The notes under the pieces: generated by a model
Told to the model about the DNA's origin: nothing
What the model saw: the letters and a program-made list of their open reading frames with translations, nothing else
Databases searched by the model: none
Assembly (NCBI GenBank): GCA_035493895.1
Contig: DATJHM010000115.1
Coordinates: forward strand, 1 to 18,343
Direction of reading: 5' to 3'
Length of the DNA: 18,343 nt
DNA from: DATJHM01 sp035493895
GTDB lineage: Bacteria > Chloroflexota > Ktedonobacteria > Ktedonobacterales > Ktedonobacteraceae
Program-made: the position numbers and the translations under genes
Part shown: piece after piece, positions 14,676 to 18,343 of the stretch
Numbering within the stretch: the stretch's first letter is position 1
Layout: every line of letters starts with the position of its first letter

Positions 14676-17600
14676 CTAGAAGTTCAAAAACTTCCTTCGC
14701 CATGCTAGATCTGCTTTTTCCTGGTTTTTCCTGAAGACGTTGAGAGCTTCGTCTTCGAGTGTGGCAACGTGATAATCTGTAGGAAGGTGAGAAACCGTAG
14801 TTTCCGCCTGCACATTATGAGTTACTTCGTTGCTAATAGCCCGAAACAATGGGTTGTTTGATTCCGGAACATCAAAAACGTGGACTCCCTGACTCCCATT
14901 CCTGAGTGCCGTATTAAAATCACTGGTTAAAGAGCTAGCATCCGCTAAGAGTTGCCTGTTCCCATTCATGTGATCATTCACCCTGTTTAAATCCAGAACT
15001 TCTTCGAAACTTCCCGGACCATTTTCTACTAATGGTCGAGATAGTCCCACATATTTTCTCTCTTTACCCGATGCTGGGGAAGTTTTTCGCCAGGTCTTGA
15101 ATAGCTCTGCATCTTCTGCCGTCTTAAAGACCCGAATATTTGTACTGGCAAATCGGCGGCCACCAACCCTCGCCAACCTTGGTCCTTCTCTCAAAACTCT
15201 TAGGAACATCTCTCCAGTAGGATCAGTAAAGCTCAGAGGATTGTTGTTGACATACACATAGGGACTGGGAAATTGCCGTTTGGGATCGGGCGTCAGGAAG
15301 CGTCCCAGGTCGCTGTCATACAGACGGGCGCGATAGTTATAGAGACCGATCTCTTCATCGTATTCCTGTCCGGTGTAGAGATAGCGGAAGCGCCTGGTTG
15401 CTTCTGGCGAATCGCCATTGTCAGGCAGCAAGCTGCCGAACGGCAGGTAATGGAATGTCGCGATGGGCTGGTTCTCTTCATTCAGTGCCACCCGTAGTGA
15501 GCCCAGATGATCTTTGAGCAAAAACGAGGTGGTTTGCCCATCTTCACACATGGCCACGATTCCGCCCGGTCCGTAAATGTAGAGGATTTCCATCCCTCTT
15601 CTTGGAGGCTGCTCACCGGTAAGGTCGATATCCTGGGTAATCTCAGTCAGGGGATAGGCATTGCCGCCGTGTATATACAGCCGCTGAGGGCTCTCGATCT
15701 CCCTTCTGATGATGGTCGTTTTCAAGACCCGTTGCCCACGTCCACCATAGCGAAAATGCGTCCTCTGGTGGCTGTTGCGAATATCTACCGGTAACGCTGT
15801 ATGCGGATCATGTTGCAGCGCGTCGAGCTTGCCGGTTTTTGTCACCCAGCCGTTCTGGTTATGCTGATAGGTTTCCTGTTCGAGCGGGCCGAAAGACACA
15901 TCATCGATATACACCGCTGGTATGATTCCTGGCGATTTTGGAGCAATACAGGCGAACAACCATTTTGTGTGTCCCGCATCTTCGATCATGCACTCGAACT
16001 GTTTCCACTGGCCGTTCGTATTTCCTATGGTTTGCCTGGCCAGGATTGGTCCGATGAGATCATTTTGAATGGTCACTTCTACCTCCAGGTCCTCCTCATC
16101 GTTCTTAATCCAGCCGGTGAAGCTGTATGCTGACACATCGGGGGTGACAGCAATGGGACTGAACAGGCGAACCCCTAACTGGTGCGACTGCGCGCCTGAG
16201 TGTTTCTCTGTCGTTGTGATGGGTTCCGCACTGGTCGGTTCGCTGTACCAATCGCCCGGCTGCATCGGCGCGGTTGACCTGGTATGGAAGTGGTCCAATT
16301 CATCTGCCTCAAACCCGAAGGGCTGGAGGCTTGCCGAGTCGCGGAGGAGCAATGCGAGTTGATTGGTTCCCGGCTCATAACGATACATAGAAGCTGCTTG
16401 CCCCTGTTTTATATCCAGCAGGTTCCCATTTGCATCATATTCGATGGGACCGTCTGGACCCTGGACATCCCAGGCAGGATGAGGAACAATACCATATCCT
16501 GCAGTTTTCGTTTGTGCTGCGGTGAGCCTGCCATACTCGTCATACTGATACGAGTAAGCGTGCCTGTTGTGAGCAGGAGTAGCGAATCCGGCGATCGTCG
16601 CCCCAACCACGCTGCCATCTTTGAAGTTACCGTTGGCATCTCGATAGCTCAATTCTTCAGAGAAGATTCCCTGGCCATCCTGGAGCGCGAGGAGACGGCC
16701 TTGAATACTGTAGCTATGGTTGCGTTGGAAGCGCCGGTTGTTCAGGTGTTCCGTCTTGATCCTGCCTTCCAGATCATAGTCGTAGGTCGCATAGCGGCCG
16801 GGATCGTCTGCGGTTCCGATGCTTGCAAGCTGCCCGTTTGTGTTGTAGAAGTAATGAACCTCAAAACCGGGATTACCAGAGAGGTCGTAGGGATAGATGA
16901 TCCTGGTGACATTGCCGTGTCTGTCATACTCATTGCGTGTGACTCTGGTCTGCGTATCGAAGGCTTCGACGGTCAGGTGCGTTGAGACCAGTTTCCCTGC
17001 AAGATCGTATTCAAACGCTTCACGTACCTCTTTCATGTCTTCGTCACGCGTTCTCACCTCACAAAGGCGGCCCTTGAGATTGGTTGTCGTCATGTTCGCG
17101 GACATGTCATAGACATAGCGCCGTGTCCAGGTCGCTCCGCCTGGAGCCTCTCCAGGAGAGGAAACATCGGCGTAGTGTTGGAGCTGCTCCCGCTTCCACT
17201 CCTGACGAACAATCCCTTCTTCAAGGACTCTACCGAGGGAATCATAGTGCCAGTAGAGGATGCGCTGAGGACTTTGCATAGCTCCTTCTGCATCCAGCTT
17301 GAAGCACAGTCTGCCTGCCTGGTCGTAGATGGCCTGCTGAGTATGGCTATCGCAATCAGTAGAGGTCTGGATGTGGCCCTGAAAATCGATGGTGGCGGTC
17401 GTTTTGTACTGATTGGGTGGCTGATCTCTGGAAGAAGGATACGCGTTCGGCTGAGTGGAAACGATGGTCCTTGTGCCATCACTGGCGTACGCAATCTGCC
17501 GGGTAGAGATCTGGCTGGTACTTTCAGAGCCGCGACGGAGCGCGACAAGCGTTCCTTGCAGATCGAAGAGTTGCGCAGTCACTGAGCGTGTGTGGTCCTC

Positions 17601-18343
17601 GAACGGACGATAGGTGGTTACCAGAGCATAGTGTTCTGCTTTGTCTGTCAGGTTGAGATCGGCCAGCAAAGCGTTGGCCTCGGGAGTCCGGCCATAGGCA
17701 ATCCGCACCGCCAGGGGAGAGTCGGCCTGGAAATCAACACCTGGTTGGGTGACCTGACTGATTCGAGCGAGTGGATTGGCCTCTGCAATCTGGCGGCTAT
17801 ATGGATACTGGCCATCATCCAGTTTCTGGTCGCTGACAAAAGCGTGGCCCTCGCGATAATAGCCAAGAATGGCCTCGCGGTAATAGTCAACCACCTTTCC
17901 GGTCATTTTCCCGGAGTTCCAATCAAACGTTTTCACCAGATCCTGCTGGTACGCCAGGGAAATCTCAGGGAGGTACAGCGGTTTGGTTGTGACCGCCGGG
18001 TGACCCCATCCATCATAGAGAATCTGGCTGGCAATGGTTCCCTCGGCATGCTGATCCAGGTGGACGATCTGGATGACACGATCCAGTCCATCGGTGTGCT
18101 GTAGCTCAACTATGGGATCGGAGAAAAGAAAGACATGATCTCCGGCAATGTTTGCTTCACCTGGTCCCCAGAGCAGAACCAATGGGTATGTGCTCGGATT
18201 GCACGGCTCGCTGAAGAGAAATTCCCCATCAAGGAAGAACAAAGCCTGTTTTTCAAGCATAATCAGCATCCACTCGGCCCCATCGAGAGGATCATAGCCT
18301 GGAGTGAAGGACTTGATAACCTGGCCAGGGTAGGCCTTGGGCA
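14676..18343 (-). CDS. RHS/YD-repeat polymorphic-toxin-like protein (5' end beyond window)
   Basis: The frame is open from the window edge (at least 1221 codons) to TAG 14676-14678; the first Met inside is at 18269, but coding sequence clearly continues upstream. Counting from that Met: residues about 290-640 carry YD repeats (ATIDFQGHI, RILYWHYDSLGRV, FEYDLAGKLV, RNEYDRHGNV, YQYDEYGRLT, IEYDANGNL). Residues about 655-796 are a jelly-roll-like insert. Repeats resume, and residues 920-1019 form the RHS core end (KDHLGSLRVALNE, GQEYDEEIGLYNYRARLYDS, GRFLTPDP, NNPLSFTDPTG). Residues 1020-1197 are a distinct tip. RHS proteins build a hollow shell that holds a C-terminal toxin for contact-dependent killing. 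No immunity gene is seen at its 3' end, where an IS1182 relic begins. No repeats are broken, so it may be functional. Confidence 0.88.
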   Translation of the reverse strand, partial: PKAYPGQVIKSFTPGYDPLDGAEWMLIMLEKQALFFLDGEFLFSEPCNPSTYPLVLLWGPGEANIAGDHVFLFSDPIVELQHTDGLDRVIQIVHLDQHAEGTIASQILYDGWGHPAVTTKPLYLPEISLAYQQDLVKTFDWNSGKMTGKVVDYYREAILGYYREGHAFVSDQKLDDGQYPYSRQIAEANPLARISQVTQPGVDFQADSPLAVRIAYGRTPEANALLADLNLTDKAEHYALVTTYRPFEDHTRSVTAQLFDLQGTLVALRRGSESTSQISTRQIAYASDGTRTIVSTQPNAYPSSRDQPPNQYKTTATIDFQGHIQTSTDCDSHTQQAIYDQAGRLCFKLDAEGAMQSPQRILYWHYDSLGRVLEEGIVRQEWKREQLQHYADVSSPGEAPGGATWTRRYVYDMSANMTTTNLKGRLCEVRTRDEDMKEVREAFEYDLAGKLVSTHLTVEAFDTQTRVTRNEYDRHGNVTRIIYPYDLSGNPGFEVHYFYNTNGQLASIGTADDPGRYATYDYDLEGRIKTEHLNNRRFQRNHSYSIQGRLLALQDGQGIFSEELSYRDANGNFKDGSVVGATIAGFATPAHNRHAYSYQYDEYGRLTAAQTKTAGYGIVPHPAWDVQGPDGPIEYDANGNLLDIKQGQAASMYRYEPGTNQLALLLRDSASLQPFGFEADELDHFHTRSTAPMQPGDWYSEPTSAEPITTTEKHSGAQSHQLGVRLFSPIAVTPDVSAYSFTGWIKNDEEDLEVEVTIQNDLIGPILARQTIGNTNGQWKQFECMIEDAGHTKWLFACIAPKSPGIIPAVYIDDVSFGPLEQETYQHNQNGWVTKTGKLDALQHDPHTALPVDIRNSHQRTHFRYGGRGQRVLKTTIIRREIESPQRLYIHGGNAYPLTEITQDIDLTGEQPPRRGMEILYIYGPGGIVAMCEDGQTTSFLLKDHLGSLRVALNEENQPIATFHYLPFGSLLPDNGDSPEATRRFRYLYTGQEYDEEIGLYNYRARLYDSDLGRFLTPDPKRQFPSPYVYVNNNPLSFTDPTGEMFLRVLREGPRLARVGGRRFASTNIRVFKTAEDAELFKTWRKTSPASGKERKYVGLSRPLVENGPGSFEEVLDLNRVNDHMNGNRQLLADASSLTSDFNTALRNGSQGVHVFDVPESNNPLFRAISNEVTHNVQAETTVSHLPTDYHVATLEDEALNVFRKNQEKADLAWRRKFLNF
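14679..15215 (-). other. Unrecognised C-terminal tip domain of the RHS protein (candidate toxin)
   Basis: About 178 residues after the conserved SFTDPTG end of the RHS core. Visible landmarks: a basic start (GPRLARVGGRRF), KYVGLSRPLVENGPG, the polar run LNRVNDHMNGNRQLLADASS, GVHVFDVPESNNPLFRAISN, and a charged helical end NVFRKNQEKADLAWRRKF. His, Asp, Asn and Arg residues are frequent enough for an enzyme site, but I do not recognise any named nuclease, deaminase or ADP-ribosylating motif. It is a toxin by position only. Confidence 0.55.
15882..16307 (-). other. Jelly-roll/carbohydrate-binding-like insert within the RHS protein
   Basis: Residues about 655-796 (from the first internal Met) interrupt the YD repeats with a beta-rich segment containing SAYSFTGWIKNDEEDLEVEV, WKQFECMIEDAG and IPAVYIDDVSFGPLE. 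The GWIK strand and the final VYIDDVSF strand are typical of CBM4/9-like jelly rolls, which often bind sugars. Within an RHS shell it may bind a surface glycan of the target or producer cell. Confidence 0.6.

Noticed and set aside
16284..16985. 233-residue plus-strand open frame
   Set aside because: Antisense to YD repeats of the RHS gene; repeat-rich coding DNA often leaves such open shadows.
1..18343. CRISPR arrays, tRNA or rRNA genes
   Set aside because: I saw no regularly spaced repeats and no recognisable tRNA or rRNA sequence on either strand, though I could not run a covariance search.

Overview
The window looks like an accessory, transposon-rich stretch of a soil bacterium with moderate to high GC. 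The mixture of large RHS/YD-repeat proteins, many decayed IS copies (ISL3, IS3, IS21 and IS1182 types), a truncated tyrosine recombinase, a tiny zinc-ribbon protein and a GT1 glycosyltransferase is what I would expect from Chloroflexota class Ktedonobacteria. That placement is inferred from gene content only; there is no rRNA or marker gene here.

Layout. (1) 1-1429, plus strand: the tail of a TetR-like regulator, a small alpha/beta-hydrolase and a VC0807-like membrane protein, in one direction with short gaps. (2) 1460-1802: an ISL3 transposase relic. (3) 1796-5134, minus strand: a tight three-gene operon read as zinc alcohol/formaldehyde dehydrogenase, bicupin oxalate decarboxylase, then a PfkB sugar kinase interrupted by one in-frame TAG. 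The first two enzymes both touch formate/C1 chemistry. A 20-bp perfect inverted repeat lies upstream (5229-5275). (4) 5374-7560: a graveyard containing a frameshifted membrane/gluconate-dehydrogenase-subunit-3-like gene cut by an IS3 relic, a tyrosine recombinase lacking its catalytic domain, and a piece of a DDE transposase. (5) 8022-11327: intact genes for an MGT-family glycosyltransferase, an APH-family phosphotransferase, a membrane-anchored HNH nuclease and, on the minus strand, a 55-residue zinc-binding protein. (6) 11660-12675: the remains of a STAND-type ATPase whose C-terminus enters a region resembling the start of PRTase-CE (a conflict-system phosphoribosyltransferase effector) before being cut off by IS21 sequence. 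(7) 12676-14640: broken istA, truncated istB and the C-terminal part of an IS1182-type transposase. (8) 14676-18343, minus strand: a large RHS/YD-repeat protein, incomplete at the window edge, with a jelly-roll-like insert and a roughly 178-residue C-terminal tip that I do not recognise and that is a candidate toxin.

The most interesting content is the unknown RHS tip without a visible immunity gene, the membrane-tethered HNH protein, and the broken STAND/PRTase-like gene. All three are of types linked to inter-bacterial or anti-phage conflict, and the last two are about 600 bp apart. Much of the rest is decaying: at least seven genes show frameshifts, stops or truncations that can be read directly from the sequence.
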